Numbered from the stretch's first letter, positions 49,096 through 58,051 are shown. The stretch is 64,000 bases of DNA from Streptomyces sp. NRRL S-646 (GCF_000720765.1 NZ_JODC01000009.1:1-64000), one strand, 5' to 3'. Notes: generated by a model not told the origin, from the letters alone. Numbers and translations: made by a program.

Positions 49096-49715
49096 CAGAC
49101 CAACCCCTCGGTGTCGGCGCGGAGCTTCGTACCACGCCGGAACACCTCGCCCAGGGCCAGGATGAGGAAGGCGAGCAGGACGTACTCGCCGGTGAAGGTG
49201 ATCGAGGAGGGGACCTGATCAGCCATGGGGGTGCCGTTCACCAGAGCCGCCGTGGTGAGCACCGGCAGGACCGGGGAGAGGACCGCCTGCACCAGCACCG
49301 TGAGCCCTATGGCGCTCAGACGGCGGGCGTTGCTCGGCACGAAGACGTCGCCGCCGCGCAGGGTCCTGGCCATCTGAAGGAGGAGGGCCAGGACGAGGAG
49401 CAGTAGCAGGCTGCCGATGACGTCCGGCAGCGCGAGCAGCAGGCGCTGGCTCACGTCGGGGTGGGCGAAGATGAGGTTGGCCTGGTGGGTGCCGGTGAGG
49501 GTCAAGCCATGGCCCGCCACCGCGTCAGTCACGGTGCCCGGCACCCGGGTCGTGGTCTCGACCTTGACTTCGCGGGTGTCCACCGGGTCGATGAGGCCGA
49601 CCACCCCGAGGACCGGGAGCAGCACCCCGAAGACGCCGGCAAGCAGAGCCGCCAGGCCCAGAGCCGCCTCCAGCAGCCGATTGTCGGTCCGGCTCCACCA
49701 GGACTTCGTACCCAC
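49095..49715 (-). CDS. DUF2975 membrane protein
   Basis: 206 residues with four membrane helices (LEAALGLAALLAGVFGVLLPVLGVVGLI; LPDVIGSLLLLLVLALLLQMARTL; LSAIGLTVLVQAVLSPVLPVLTTAAL; TGEYVLLAFLILALGEVFRRG). The motif ALGEVFRRGTKLRADTEGLV, followed by the HTH gene, is typical of DUF2975. GTG 49715 has AGGGGGAA just upstream. The function of DUF2975 is unknown; it may sense membrane state for the HTH partner. A perfect palindrome lies 19 bp upstream of the start. Confidence 0.85.
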   Translation of the reverse strand: MGTKSWWSRTDNRLLEAALGLAALLAGVFGVLLPVLGVVGLIDPVDTREVKVETTTRVPGTVTDAVAGHGLTLTGTHQANLIFAHPDVSQRLLLALPDVIGSLLLLLVLALLLQMARTLRGGDVFVPSNARRLSAIGLTVLVQAVLSPVLPVLTTAALVNGTPMADQVPSSITFTGEYVLLAFLILALGEVFRRGTKLRADTEGLV

Positions 49716-49733
49716 GGTTCCCCCTGCCGCTCG

Positions 49734-49782
49734 CAGCACCCATATCGCTTATCGATAGTATCGATAAGCGATATGGGTGCTG
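49734..49782. repeat. 49-bp perfect palindrome upstream of the DUF2975/HTH operon
   Basis: Left arm 49734-49757, centre G at 49758, right arm 49759-49782, with 24 bp complementary without a mismatch. The core is ATATCGCTTATCGATA-G-TATCGATAAGCGATAT, AT-rich in GC-rich surroundings. It overlaps the promoter position of the operon. It could be an operator for the HTH protein, with TATCGATA half-sites, or a relic of element mobility. Confidence 0.9.
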
Positions 49783-49958
49783 TCAAGCTCAGGGTGCGGC
49801 GGCGGCACAGGCGGGGCTCACGAGAAGAGCGCCGACTGCGGTCGCCCCGAGGTCATCCGCCATGCGGCCCGGACCCTCGGCATGCATCCCGTGGCCCTGC
49901 ATGGGTAAATCCGCCAGAACGAGGCGGAACGCCCAGACCGAGCGGGCGAACGAGATCC

Positions 49959-50264
49959 TCAGAGCCGGCCGACGATACGGCCGTGAAAGGCGTAGGCGAA
50001 GAGGGCCGCTTCGGTGCGGCTGGTCACTTTGATCTTGACCATGAGGTTGGTCAGGTGCGCTTTGACGGTACGTTCGGCTATGCCGAGTCGGCGGCTGATC
50101 TCGCGATTGTCGGCGGCGCGGCTGAGCAGGGTGAGGACTTGGCGTTCTCGGGGGGTGAGATAGGGGATGGCGTGGGGGTCCCCTGGGGTGGGTGGAGCGG
50201 TCAGGGTGGAGCTGAAGTCCCCTTGCGATCCGGTCCTCTGGTCGTCCGTCGTGAGGTAAGTCAA
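49959..50264 (-). CDS. LuxR-type stand-alone DNA-binding protein
   Basis: 101 residues. The C-terminal GerE/LuxR HTH is complete (YLTPRERQVLTLLSRAADNREISRRLGIAERTVKAHLTNLMVKIKVTSRTEAALFA). There is no receiver or ligand domain; the N-terminal 35 residues are disordered. Either a truncated response regulator or one of the small LuxR-type regulators. It lies directly downstream of a possible 42-residue peptide gene. Confidence 0.8.
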   Translation of the reverse strand: MTYLTTDDQRTGSQGDFSSTLTAPPTPGDPHAIPYLTPRERQVLTLLSRAADNREISRRLGIAERTVKAHLTNLMVKIKVTSRTEAALFAYAFHGRIVGRL

Positions 50265-50300
50265 AGCGGTGGTCTCCCCGTTCGTCTCTATCTGACCGCT

Positions 50301-50429
50301 TTAGCCGAACGTCCCCTTGCTCTCGTTGTGCTGCTTACCTTCCGGGGTTTCGGCGCTGGGCGGCAGTTGTGGCGACACCGCGGTCTGATTGGCTTGGTTG
50401 AGGGTGTCGCGCATACGCGCTTCTCGCAT
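50301..50429 (-). CDS. Possible 42-residue peptide upstream of the LuxR-type gene
   Basis: ATG 50429 to TAA 50301 encodes MREARMRDTLNQANQTAVSP followed by QLPPSAETPEGKQHNESKGT and FG. GGAGA stands 6 nt before the ATG, and TAA is an unusual stop in this genome. The composition is hydrophilic with no signal peptide or cysteine. It might be a signal or RiPP-type precursor, but no modifying enzyme is adjacent. Too short for strong support. Confidence 0.35.
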   Translation of the reverse strand: MREARMRDTLNQANQTAVSPQLPPSAETPEGKQHNESKGTFG

Positions 50430-51027
50430 GGCGCGTCTCCATGTCTATATGGCTGGTAGTGGCCGTACGGACGGCAATAGGTGAGGTCATCCACCCACGC
50501 CCGGAGGAGCGCCATCGTGACGCAGGGTAAGTAAATGATCTATAAGAGCTTAAGTAAAGGGAGTTGAGGCAGTCTTGAGGTTGCCTCACAGGATGACGCC
50601 CTCCAAGACGATGCCCGATCGTCCCAAACCGCAAGGCGCTCGGCTGTTGATCCGACGCTGGTGGCAGCGAGATGGCCCGTTGGGGGGTGGTGAACCCCTG
50701 AGGTTCCAGTGGAAGTGCAGGGGCTCCAAGCTTGTCGGGCCCGCCCGGGCCCGCTGGCGGGCCGTGAAGGGCCCCACCTCGTCGCCCTGGTGCGGACCAG
50801 AACCCGCTTCGAACGCGGTCAGCTCATCGAACGTCGCGAGTCCAGCGCCTGAAGGCGCCGGTGGCCCTTGTCCGCCTTCACGGCACCACTTGGTACGACC
50901 CGGTGGCTAGCACGCCGCCCGGACTGAACGGTGAGCGGGCCCTCGGTGTGGTGAGGTACGGCCGGCTCCACGCACCACTCCGGATCGGCGACGCCCGCCT
51001 GTTCGCCTTCCGGCAGGAGCCATAATG
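50430..51027. other. Island intergenic stretch, no gene recognised
   Basis: About 600 bp. The left part is AT-rich (GTAAATGATCTATAAGAGCT) and probably promoter DNA for the small peptide/LuxR genes. The right part holds several GC inverted repeats around 50685-50780 (for example CCCCTGAGGTTCC paired with GGAAGTGCAGGGG). No credible ORF. Confidence 0.4.
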
Positions 51028-51434
51028 TCAGCTCACCGGGACCGCCAGTTCCGCCCAGACGGTCTTGCCCCACCGCATTTCGTCGTAGCCCCAGCGGTGT
51101 GACAGCGCGTCGACCAGGACCAGGCCGCGCCCCGTCTCATCGCCGTCGGCGACCAGATCCATTTTCGGCAGGGCGTGGGATCGGTCGGTGACGCCGATCC
51201 GTACGAGATCGTCCGTGACGCGCCGGACGGACACCCGGACCAGACGGCACGAGGTGTGGCGGACCGCGTTGCCCACCAGCTCGGACACGATCGGCGTGCC
51301 CGCTTCCGCCAACTCGGCTATGCCCAGGTGTTCGGCGCGACCGTGACAAGGCGTCGGGCACGACGGGCCGTCTCGGGCTCACACGGGAGGGTTTCGGTGT
51401 AGCCGGGCGGTCCGATTGCGGCGGGTCCGGTCAT
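51028..51434 (-). pseudogene. RsbW-like ATPase gene with a frameshift
   Basis: The 3' part encodes ELAEAGTPIVSELVGNAVRHTSCRLVRVSVRR ... ETGRGLVLVDALSHRWG, the N-box and G-box of Streptomyces RsbW-like ATPases. The expected N-terminus is present upstream in another frame from ATG 51434 (MTGPAAIGPPGYTETLPCEP then ETARRARRLVTVAPNTW) and runs into TAG. One extra G in TGGGCATAG would join the two parts as NTWGIAEL, so a single-base deletion in a G run inactivated the gene. Confidence 0.75.
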
Positions 51435-51608
51435 GACGCTCACAGGGTCGTCTCCTCAGGGCTGGGACGTCCCGCCCGCGACGGGGGAATACGGGCGGGA
51501 CTCTCCTCCTCTGCCGCCGAGGGGAAGCCTGGACCTGCCCGGCGACGCCAACGACCGTACGGAGGGCCGGAGTTTCGGCTCAACGAAATTGCGGGGAATT
51601 GTGCGACG

Positions 51609-52298
51609 TCATCCGAGGGAGGTGATCGCCGACTCGATCAAGGCGCGGGCGGCGTTGCCGTGGACGGCCATCTTCGTCAGCTCCCCGAACGCCTTGCAGT
51701 AGTCGGCGAGTTCGCGCGGTTGCACCACGTTCACCTCGGCGGTGAGGGTCTCCACGACGCTGCGTGCGCCGTCATGGAGGTAGAACGCCTCCAGCGGCCA
51801 CATGGTCCTTTGCGCGGTGAAGGGGATGAGACCCGGGGAGACGGAGGGCAGCGGCATCACGGTCAGCAGGTGCCTGAGCCGTCCGGCCATCGTCTCTGCG
51901 TCGCCTACGCGGTAGCGCAGGACGCACGTGCCCTGGAAGTCGGTGATGGCCTCCATCAGGGCCGTGGCGTAGGCAGGGGTCTGGAAGAAGCCGGGCACGA
52001 CGTTGGATACGTACGCGCGGGTGACGCCGCCGTGCGCGTAGCGGTCGTAGATATCCCCCTGGGTCTTGCGCATGCCGGTCCGGTGGCTCCTGCGCCACTC
52101 CACATACATCGAGTCGACGGCGCGGGCCGTGGCGATCAGGTCGTCGGCCTGGTCTGCGGCACCACAGCCGGCGCACCAGGCTCGGATGTCCCCGTCGGTG
52201 GGCTGCACCTCGCCCTTTTGGATGCGGGTGGTCTTCGCAGGGTGCCAGCCGCACCGGGTGGGCTCCGTCGCGGCGAGACGGTCGGCCAGGACTGGCAC
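51609..52298 (-). pseudogene. XRE/DUF5753 regulator, 5'-truncated and internally deleted
   Basis: The remaining 229 residues start within the HTH (CGWHPAKTTRIQKGEVQPTDGDIRAWC) and continue into DUF5753 (AYVSNVVPGFFQTPAYATALMEAITDFQGT; CVLRYRVGDAETMAGRLRHLL; LIPFTAQRTMWPLEAFYLHD; ETLTAEVNVVQPRELADYCKAF). The first HTH helices are missing at 52298, where the integrase remnant begins on the other strand. About 35 residues normally found between FQGT and VLRYRVGD (the RMERQ...R...E part) are also absent. Intact homologues work with an RsbW-like partner such as the frameshifted neighbour. Confidence 0.75.
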
Positions 52299-52922
52299 GA
52301 GATCGATCTCGGCGCCGGCCTCATCACCCCGGCCAAGGAGATCGTGGTCGACGGCTGGGACCTCTACGAGTCCGAGCCGAAGACCGACGGCAGCGCCAAT
52401 ACGATCGCGCTAGACAGCATGAACATTGCCGTGCTGCGCGACCACAAGGCCCGCCAGGACAAGGAGCGTGCGGACTGGGGCACCGCCTGGCAGGACACCG
52501 GCAAGGTGTTCACCAAGGAGGACGGCTCCTGGCTTCACCCGGAGACGGTCTCGGAGACCTTCCGCCGCATCCTCGCCACCACCGACCTGCCGCCCATCAC
52601 CCTCCGGGACCTACGCCACGTCGCCGCGACGCTCACGCACGGAGGCGGAGGCGACATCCACACGGTGAAGGAGACGCTCCGGCACTCCACCATCACGCTG
52701 CCCTCGGACACGTACACGAGTCTGCTCCCCGAGCTGGACCGTGAAATCGCCGAGAAGGCAGCGAAGCTGATCCCCCGGTCGCGTCAGGTGGCTGCCGAAC
52801 CGTCCGCCCAAACGGCAGCCGATCCGCAGGCCACGGCCACATCCGCTCACGCATCGCTCACGCAGTGGCTCGAAAACGAAGCAGCGCCCGAGCCGACCGA
52901 AGCCGACTCAGGCGCTGCGTAG
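52290..52922 (+). pseudogene. Tyrosine-recombinase integrase, 5'-truncated
   Basis: About 210 C-terminal residues in frame up to the stop at 52922: DWHEIDLGAGLITPAKEIVVDGWDLYESEPKTDGS, LRDLRHVAATLTHGGGGDIHTVKETLRHSTITLPSDTYTSLLPEL. The catalytic-domain second Arg, the HS motif and the nucleophile Tyr (SDTYTSLL) are present, but the N-terminal SAM-like domain and first catalytic Arg are gone. The gene ends 34 bp before the tRNA-Lys 3' end, the standard position for an element integrase. Its 5' break coincides with the XRE break at about 52290-52298. Confidence 0.85.
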
Positions 52923-52955
52923 CAGGTCAGAGGGCATATCCCCCGCCTACCAGCC

Positions 52956-53001
52956 GTAGGCCCTGTGGGACTCGAACCCACAACCAATGGATTAAAAGTC
53001 C
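52956..53001. repeat. Right att site inside tRNA-Lys
   Basis: 46 nt at the 3' half of the tRNA gene, identical to 42599-42644 except for one base. The wider repeated block reaches left to about 52870 through the integrase tail. Together the two copies delimit an island of about 10.4 kb. Confidence 0.85.
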
Positions 53002-53029
53002 ACTGCTCTGCCAATTGAGCTAAGGGCCC
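52957..53029 (-). tRNA. tRNA-Lys (TTT)
   Basis: The cloverleaf runs from 53029 (5') to 52957. Acceptor GGGCCCT/AGGGCCT, D arm GCTCAATTGGCAGAGC, anticodon loop CTTTTAA (TTT), T arm GTGGG-TTCGAGT-CCCAC. Intact, so the island insertion restored the 3' half. CCA not encoded. Confidence 0.95.
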
Positions 53030-53128
53030 CTGGCGATGTTGCCTCCCCGAGCATAGCCGGACACGGCCGCGTCTCCGATCGGGTATCGGGGACACGGCCG
53101 TGCCGGAGGCGAAGATCCGGCCGGAGTG

Positions 53129-54676
53129 TCAGGGATCTACCTTTTCCGGGGCGCCTCCGGAGGCTGCCATGCGTGACGCCTCCCTGGCGAGCGTGCGTTC
53201 GTGGGCCGGGTTGAGGAACCAGTGCCGGGCCGACGCCCCCCACCACGCCGCCGCGAAGCCGAGGACGGCCAGGACGGCGACCGGGGCGTAGTTGAAGCTC
53301 TCCCAGGTGACCGGTGAGACCTGGGGCAGCATGAAGAGGACCGTGATCACGCCCACCCACACCACCGAGACGATGCCGACCGGACGGGACCAGCGGCCCA
53401 GGTGCCACGGCCCCCGCACGAAGTCGTCGCCCTTGCGCACCCGCAGCAGCGTCGGGATGACGTACGCGATGTACAGGCCGATGACGGCGATCGAGGTCAC
53501 CGCCGCGTACGCCGTCACATTGATCAGATACGGCAGTCCCAGCACCAGCGCCCCGGCCGCCGCCAGCCACACCGCCGCCACGGGCGTCCGGGTCCGCGGG
53601 CTCACCGTGTGCCACACGCGCGAGAAGGGCAGGGCGCCGTCGCGTGAAAAGGCGTAGATCATGCGGCTGTTGGCCGTCACCGAGGCCATTCCGCAGAACA
53701 GCTGCGCGCCGATGACGACCAGGAGCAGCAGCTTGCCTGCCGTGGCGCCCAGGGCGTCCAGCAGGATCTGGGCCGGCGGCGCCCCCGTGGGCGAGGCGAG
53801 CTCCTTGTCGTAGGACTGGATGGCGAACGTGAAGCCCAGCAGCAGGACGAAGCCCGCTATCCACGACGTCCAGATGGACTGGACGATGCCCTTCGGGCCC
53901 GCCGTCGACGCGTCGTGCGTCTCCTCCGTCATATGGGCCGAGGCGTCGTAGCCGGTGAAGGTGTACTGCGCCATCAGCAGGCCCAGGAGCACGACGTAGA
54001 CACCGCTGCCCCAGCCCGTGTTGTTCACGAACTTCGTGAAGACGAAGGACGCGGACTGATGGTGGTCGGGCACGAAGGCCAGCGCGCCGACGATGACGCC
54101 GACTCCGAGCACGTGCCACCACACGCTGATGTCGTTGAGGAGAGCGACGATCTTCACGCCGAAGGTGTTCAGGAGGCCGTGCAGCACCAGGATCCCGGCG
54201 AAGAGCAGGACCGTCCGGCCCGGGGTCACCTCGAAGTCGAACTGGAGGTTCAGATAGGCGCCGAGGAAGGACGCTGCGCCGAAGTCGATGCCCGCCGTCA
54301 CCGCCACCTGGCCCAACACGTTGAACCAGCCCGTGAACCACGCCCAGGCGGCGGCCGAACGCGGGGGCGCCAGCCGGTGGGCCCAGAAGTACAGGCCCGC
54401 GGAGGTCGGGTAGGCCGAACAGATCTCGGCCATCGCGAGCCCGACGAACAGCGTCATCAGGCCGACGGCCACCCAGCCCCAGGTGATCACCGCGGGGCCG
54501 CCTGTGTTCATCCCGAAGAGGTAGAGGGTCAGGCAGCCCGACAGGACGGAGATGATCGTGAAGGAGACGGCGTAGTTGGAGAACGCCGACATACGGCGGG
54601 CGAGGACCTGGGTGTAACCGAGCTGGGCAAGCCGTTCCTCGTCCGACAGCCCACTCTCTATCGCGTCATCTGTCAT
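53129..54676 (-). CDS. APC-superfamily amino acid/amine permease
   Basis: 515 residues with 12 membrane helices. N-terminal helix YAVSFTIISVLSGCLTLYLFG, the conserved GLAMAEICSAYPTSAGLYFWAHRL and the APC motif FTGYDASAHMTEETHDAS (helix 6, eukaryotic-like GABA/choline permease group), with the C-terminal helices around VAVLAVLGFAAAWWG. It imports an amino acid, amine or choline-like substrate with H+ or Na+; the substrate is not determinable. ATG 54676 (MTDDAIESGLSDEERL) follows GGGGG. It lies 100 bp beyond tRNA-Lys, outside the island. Confidence 0.87.
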   Translation of the reverse strand: MTDDAIESGLSDEERLAQLGYTQVLARRMSAFSNYAVSFTIISVLSGCLTLYLFGMNTGGPAVITWGWVAVGLMTLFVGLAMAEICSAYPTSAGLYFWAHRLAPPRSAAAWAWFTGWFNVLGQVAVTAGIDFGAASFLGAYLNLQFDFEVTPGRTVLLFAGILVLHGLLNTFGVKIVALLNDISVWWHVLGVGVIVGALAFVPDHHQSASFVFTKFVNNTGWGSGVYVVLLGLLMAQYTFTGYDASAHMTEETHDASTAGPKGIVQSIWTSWIAGFVLLLGFTFAIQSYDKELASPTGAPPAQILLDALGATAGKLLLLVVIGAQLFCGMASVTANSRMIYAFSRDGALPFSRVWHTVSPRTRTPVAAVWLAAAGALVLGLPYLINVTAYAAVTSIAVIGLYIAYVIPTLLRVRKGDDFVRGPWHLGRWSRPVGIVSVVWVGVITVLFMLPQVSPVTWESFNYAPVAVLAVLGFAAAWWGASARHWFLNPAHERTLAREASRMAASGGAPEKVDP

Positions 54677-54724
54677 GCCCCCAGCGATTCCCACACCGAG
54701 GGCGTGACACACGTCACAACTTGG

Positions 54725-57700
54725 CTAGAAAATACCCTTGTAGCCCTGCCAGCCCGACGCGATCTTCACCCGGCCCCCGAACGACCCCTTCCCGTCACCG
54801 GAGTTGCGGTACACGTTCCCCGCCGTGTCCCGCTCCACCAGGTCCGCCTTGCCGTCACCGGTGATGTCGCCGACGCCGACGAGCGCGTTGTACGAGCCGC
54901 CCCAGTTGGAGAACAGCTTCGCCCGGGCACCGAACGTGCCGTCGCCCTTGCCGTAGTAGCGGTACAGGGTGTTCGCCCTGTCCTGCGCCAGCAGGTCGCC
55001 GATCCCGTCGCCGTTCAGGTCACCGGCCCCGACGACCTTCTTGTAGCCGCGCCAGTCGCCGTACAGCGTCACCCGCGCCGACAGCTTCCCCGTGCTCGTG
55101 CCCTTGTACAGGTACACCGCGCCGGTCGAGGTGTTGCGGGCGATCAGGTCCGGGCGGCCGTCCTTGGTCACGTCGCCGGGCGAGGTGAGGACGTCGTACT
55201 GGTTCCAGCCGGACGTGCCCAGCGAGGTGTACGGGGTCGACGGCGCCAACTCCCCGCCGCAGTCCGGGCGGTAGGCGCGCAGGGCGCCACTGCTCAGCCG
55301 GACCAGGACGTCGTTGCAGCGGTCGCCGTTCAGATCGCCGAACGGCACCGGCCTGATCGTCGTCGGCCAGCCGATCCCGGTCACCGTCCCGGAGAAGGTG
55401 CCCTTGCCCGTGCCCTGCTGGAAGGCCAGCTTGCCGGAGGAGCTGAGGGTCAACAGGTCACCGATGCCGTCCGGCAGGCCCCAGACGCCGCCCACCTGGT
55501 CGCGGCGGACGGCCGCGCCCTTGCGTACCTGCACCGAGCCCTGCACCTGCAGCGGGGCGCCCACGCCGTCCGCCGGGTCGATGCTCAGCGCCCAGTCGTA
55601 ACCGCCGTTCGGCAGGCGGCCGTTCGCGGTCGCGCCGAACCACTCGACCTTCAGCTCACCGCGCGCCTCACCGCCGCGGCGGGTGTCGACCACCTTGCCG
55701 GTCGCCTTGCTGCGCACGGTCAGCTGCCAGCCCGCGGCCGGCTTCGACAGCAGCACTCGGGCGAGCGGATTGAACTCGGGATACTCCTCGTCCGGGGTGA
55801 CCATGTCCCGGGACGCCGGCGGGTCCAGCAGACGCAGCGGCTGCTGCGGCACACCGGACGGGACGATGTGCACCCGCTCCTGGGCGTCGACGTAGGCGGC
55901 GTTCGCGCCCGACTCGTCGACCGTCCAGCGCACATCGCGCTGCGAGACGCCGGTGTCGGGCAGTTCGCCGATGACCCGGCTGACCGGGTTTCCGTCGGCG
56001 ACCGTGGTCAGCACCAGCTTCGCGGCCGCCTTGTCGTGCGTGACGACATACCCGTCGCCGAGCTTCGCCTCGTCGGCCGGGACGGACACGGACTTCTTCG
56101 TCGTACGGTCGAACACCCCGGCCGTGTCACCGCAGTTCCAGTACAGATAGCGGCCGAGCGCCTGCAGTTCGGTCGGTGCGCAGCCGACGCCGTCGAGGGT
56201 GAGCGTCTCGACGGTTTTCTTCGCCGACAGGTCGTACGCGCTGACCCGCCCGGGAGTCACGTCCGCCGTCCACAGCAGGTCACCGGAGAGGGCGGCGGCG
56301 CCGGGAGCGCGGGTGACCTTGGCCGGCGCGTCGTCGCGGATCTTGTAGACGTACTGCTGGGTGGCGGTGGTGTAGAGGACGTACGTGCCGGAGACGTCGG
56401 TGATCCGCCCGCCCGCGGGCACATCGCGGTCCCAGAAGGCGTACTGCCCGGGGCCGTTGACCCTGAGCCGGTCGTCCTCCCCGGACTCCCGTTCCAGCCA
56501 GACGGTCGGCCCGGCGGCCGTACCGAACACCTGCGAGCAGCCGACGTCGCCGGCCGGGCAGCTGTACAGCTTGATGTCGGTGCCGTCGTAGTTCGAGCGC
56601 GGACCATAGGTGGGCGTACCGGTGACGGCGACCGTGCGGCCGTACGTGTCACGCGTGTTGCCCCAGCTGGCGTCCGCCTCCACCAGCCGCCCCTGGTCCA
56701 GCGACAGCCCCTGGATCGGGTACGGCGGCTTCGGCAACGGCTTGACCATGGTGACGGTCGGTCTGCCGTCCGCGCCGGCGGCGATCCGCTGCACGCCCCA
56801 GTCGTCGGTGGCGGCGCTGGTGCGGCCCACAGCTACGGCGGTGCCGTCGGAGACAGCCGAGACGCCGACGTTCGACCCGGCCAGCAGAGTGACCTCGGGA
56901 CCACCCGCGGTCGCCTTGGCGTACACCGTCGTACCCCCGCTGGGCCGGTGGACCAGCCAGTCGCCCACGACGGCCAGATCCTGCGCCGGGTTCACCCCGC
57001 TGCCTGCGAGCGGGACCTCGACGGGGGCAGCGGAGAGGTCGGCGCGGTCGTAGACCAGGACGGTCGTCTCGTTGAGGTTGAACAGCACGACGTGGTCGGA
57101 GGTGACCTGGGCCTTGAGGTAGACCTTGGTGCGCAGCGGGGTCATGTCCCGCACCTGACCGGTGTGCCGGTCGACCATCACCGACAGGTACTGGCCGTCC
57201 TTGGCGCCCTGGAACAGCAGCCCGTCCGCGTCTGCGCCGACCGGCTGCCCGAGGTTCACCCCCGCCGGCACACCGGTGACGGGCACGTCCCGGGTGCCGC
57301 CGTCGGCGTCCGGGAGCAGCAGATGCATCTCGCGCCAGGCCGTCCCGTTCTCGTCGGTGACGTTGCGGTAGGCGACCGCCAGGTCCTGGTAGCCGGTGAG
57401 CACGCTCAGGCCCTCGGGTGCCTGCAGCGTCCGGGTGCTGCCGTCGACCGCGTTCCACAGGTCGACCCGGCCGTCCGAGTAGCGGCTGACCATGACGTCA
57501 CCGCCCGAACCGCCGCTCACCACGCTCCCGGTCGGCCGGGTCACGGGCACGGACGTGCCGTCGGCGTACCGCGTCCAGACCAGCCCGGCGCCCTCCAGGC
57601 TGTGGAAGACGCCCTGCGTCCCGGCCGCGTCGTGACCGCTGTACGTGGACGCGCTCCACAGCGCGCCCGAGGTGTACGTGGAGCGCATGGTCGCCGGCAC

Positions 57701-57820
57701 CACCGTCTCCTGCGCGGCGTCGGCGACGGCCGGTGCTGACGGAAGCAGCGGGCTCAGGCCTGCGGCCAGTACCGCCGAGGCGGCGACGAGACGCAGACGT
57801 ACGAAGCCATGACGAGTCAA
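54725..57820 (-). CDS. Large secreted FG-GAP/VCBS-repeat protein
   Basis: 1031 residues from TTG 57820 (GGGGAGGG about 6 nt upstream); signal peptide up to LLPSAPAVA. The first 700 residues contain strand-rich propeller-like repeats (YASASGTYVLY-type units such as GTYVLYTTATQQYVYKIRDD; YLYWNCGDTAGVFDRTTKKSV), then a FlgD-like Ig fragment (TGKVVDTRRGGEARGELKVEWFG). The C-terminal quarter is FG-GAP/VCBS repeats (GDLNGDRCNDVLVRL; GDVTKDGRPDLIARN; GDLNGDGIGDLLAQD; GDITGDGKADLVERD), likely calcium-binding. An extracellular adhesion or matrix protein is the best guess. Confidence 0.82.
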   Translation of the reverse strand: MTRHGFVRLRLVAASAVLAAGLSPLLPSAPAVADAAQETVVPATMRSTYTSGALWSASTYSGHDAAGTQGVFHSLEGAGLVWTRYADGTSVPVTRPTGSVVSGGSGGDVMVSRYSDGRVDLWNAVDGSTRTLQAPEGLSVLTGYQDLAVAYRNVTDENGTAWREMHLLLPDADGGTRDVPVTGVPAGVNLGQPVGADADGLLFQGAKDGQYLSVMVDRHTGQVRDMTPLRTKVYLKAQVTSDHVVLFNLNETTVLVYDRADLSAAPVEVPLAGSGVNPAQDLAVVGDWLVHRPSGGTTVYAKATAGGPEVTLLAGSNVGVSAVSDGTAVAVGRTSAATDDWGVQRIAAGADGRPTVTMVKPLPKPPYPIQGLSLDQGRLVEADASWGNTRDTYGRTVAVTGTPTYGPRSNYDGTDIKLYSCPAGDVGCSQVFGTAAGPTVWLERESGEDDRLRVNGPGQYAFWDRDVPAGGRITDVSGTYVLYTTATQQYVYKIRDDAPAKVTRAPGAAALSGDLLWTADVTPGRVSAYDLSAKKTVETLTLDGVGCAPTELQALGRYLYWNCGDTAGVFDRTTKKSVSVPADEAKLGDGYVVTHDKAAAKLVLTTVADGNPVSRVIGELPDTGVSQRDVRWTVDESGANAAYVDAQERVHIVPSGVPQQPLRLLDPPASRDMVTPDEEYPEFNPLARVLLSKPAAGWQLTVRSKATGKVVDTRRGGEARGELKVEWFGATANGRLPNGGYDWALSIDPADGVGAPLQVQGSVQVRKGAAVRRDQVGGVWGLPDGIGDLLTLSSSGKLAFQQGTGKGTFSGTVTGIGWPTTIRPVPFGDLNGDRCNDVLVRLSSGALRAYRPDCGGELAPSTPYTSLGTSGWNQYDVLTSPGDVTKDGRPDLIARNTSTGAVYLYKGTSTGKLSARVTLYGDWRGYKKVVGAGDLNGDGIGDLLAQDRANTLYRYYGKGDGTFGARAKLFSNWGGSYNALVGVGDITGDGKADLVERDTAGNVYRNSGDGKGSFGGRVKIASGWQGYKGIF

Positions 57821-57992
57821 GGAGACCCTCCCCGAAGAACGAGGCGTCGCGCACGCACCCGATGTCCGGTGCCCAGGCCCCCCGGCCGTCACATTCGCCT
57901 CAGAAGTGAGCTGATCCTACCGGGAGTTCACGGCCCGGTAAAAGGTTTTCCAACTGGTTTCCAACCCACCCCGGACCGCGTGGAACAGCAGA

Positions 57993-58036
57993 AACGCCGT
58001 GGCCCCCCGTCCGGTGTGACGGGGGGCCACGGCGTT
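57993..58036 (-). terminator. Terminator of the helicase gene
   Basis: AACGCCGTGGCCCCCCGTC (57993-58011) pairs perfectly with 58018-58036; 6-nt loop. It starts 16 nt past the stop codon of the DEAD-box gene. Confidence 0.88.
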
Positions 58037-58051
58037 CACCGCTGAATCAGA

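Noticed and set aside
42846..51434. Conjugation or replication genes of an integrative element inside the island
   Set aside because: No FtsK/TraB-like ATPase, Rep or excisionase sequence is present; only integrase and regulator remnants.
53915..57739. 1274-codon ORF on the plus strand
   Set aside because: It is the antisense of the FG-GAP and APC permease genes; composition is dominated by Arg/Val/Gly/His from reversed GC-rich codons, no domain is visible.
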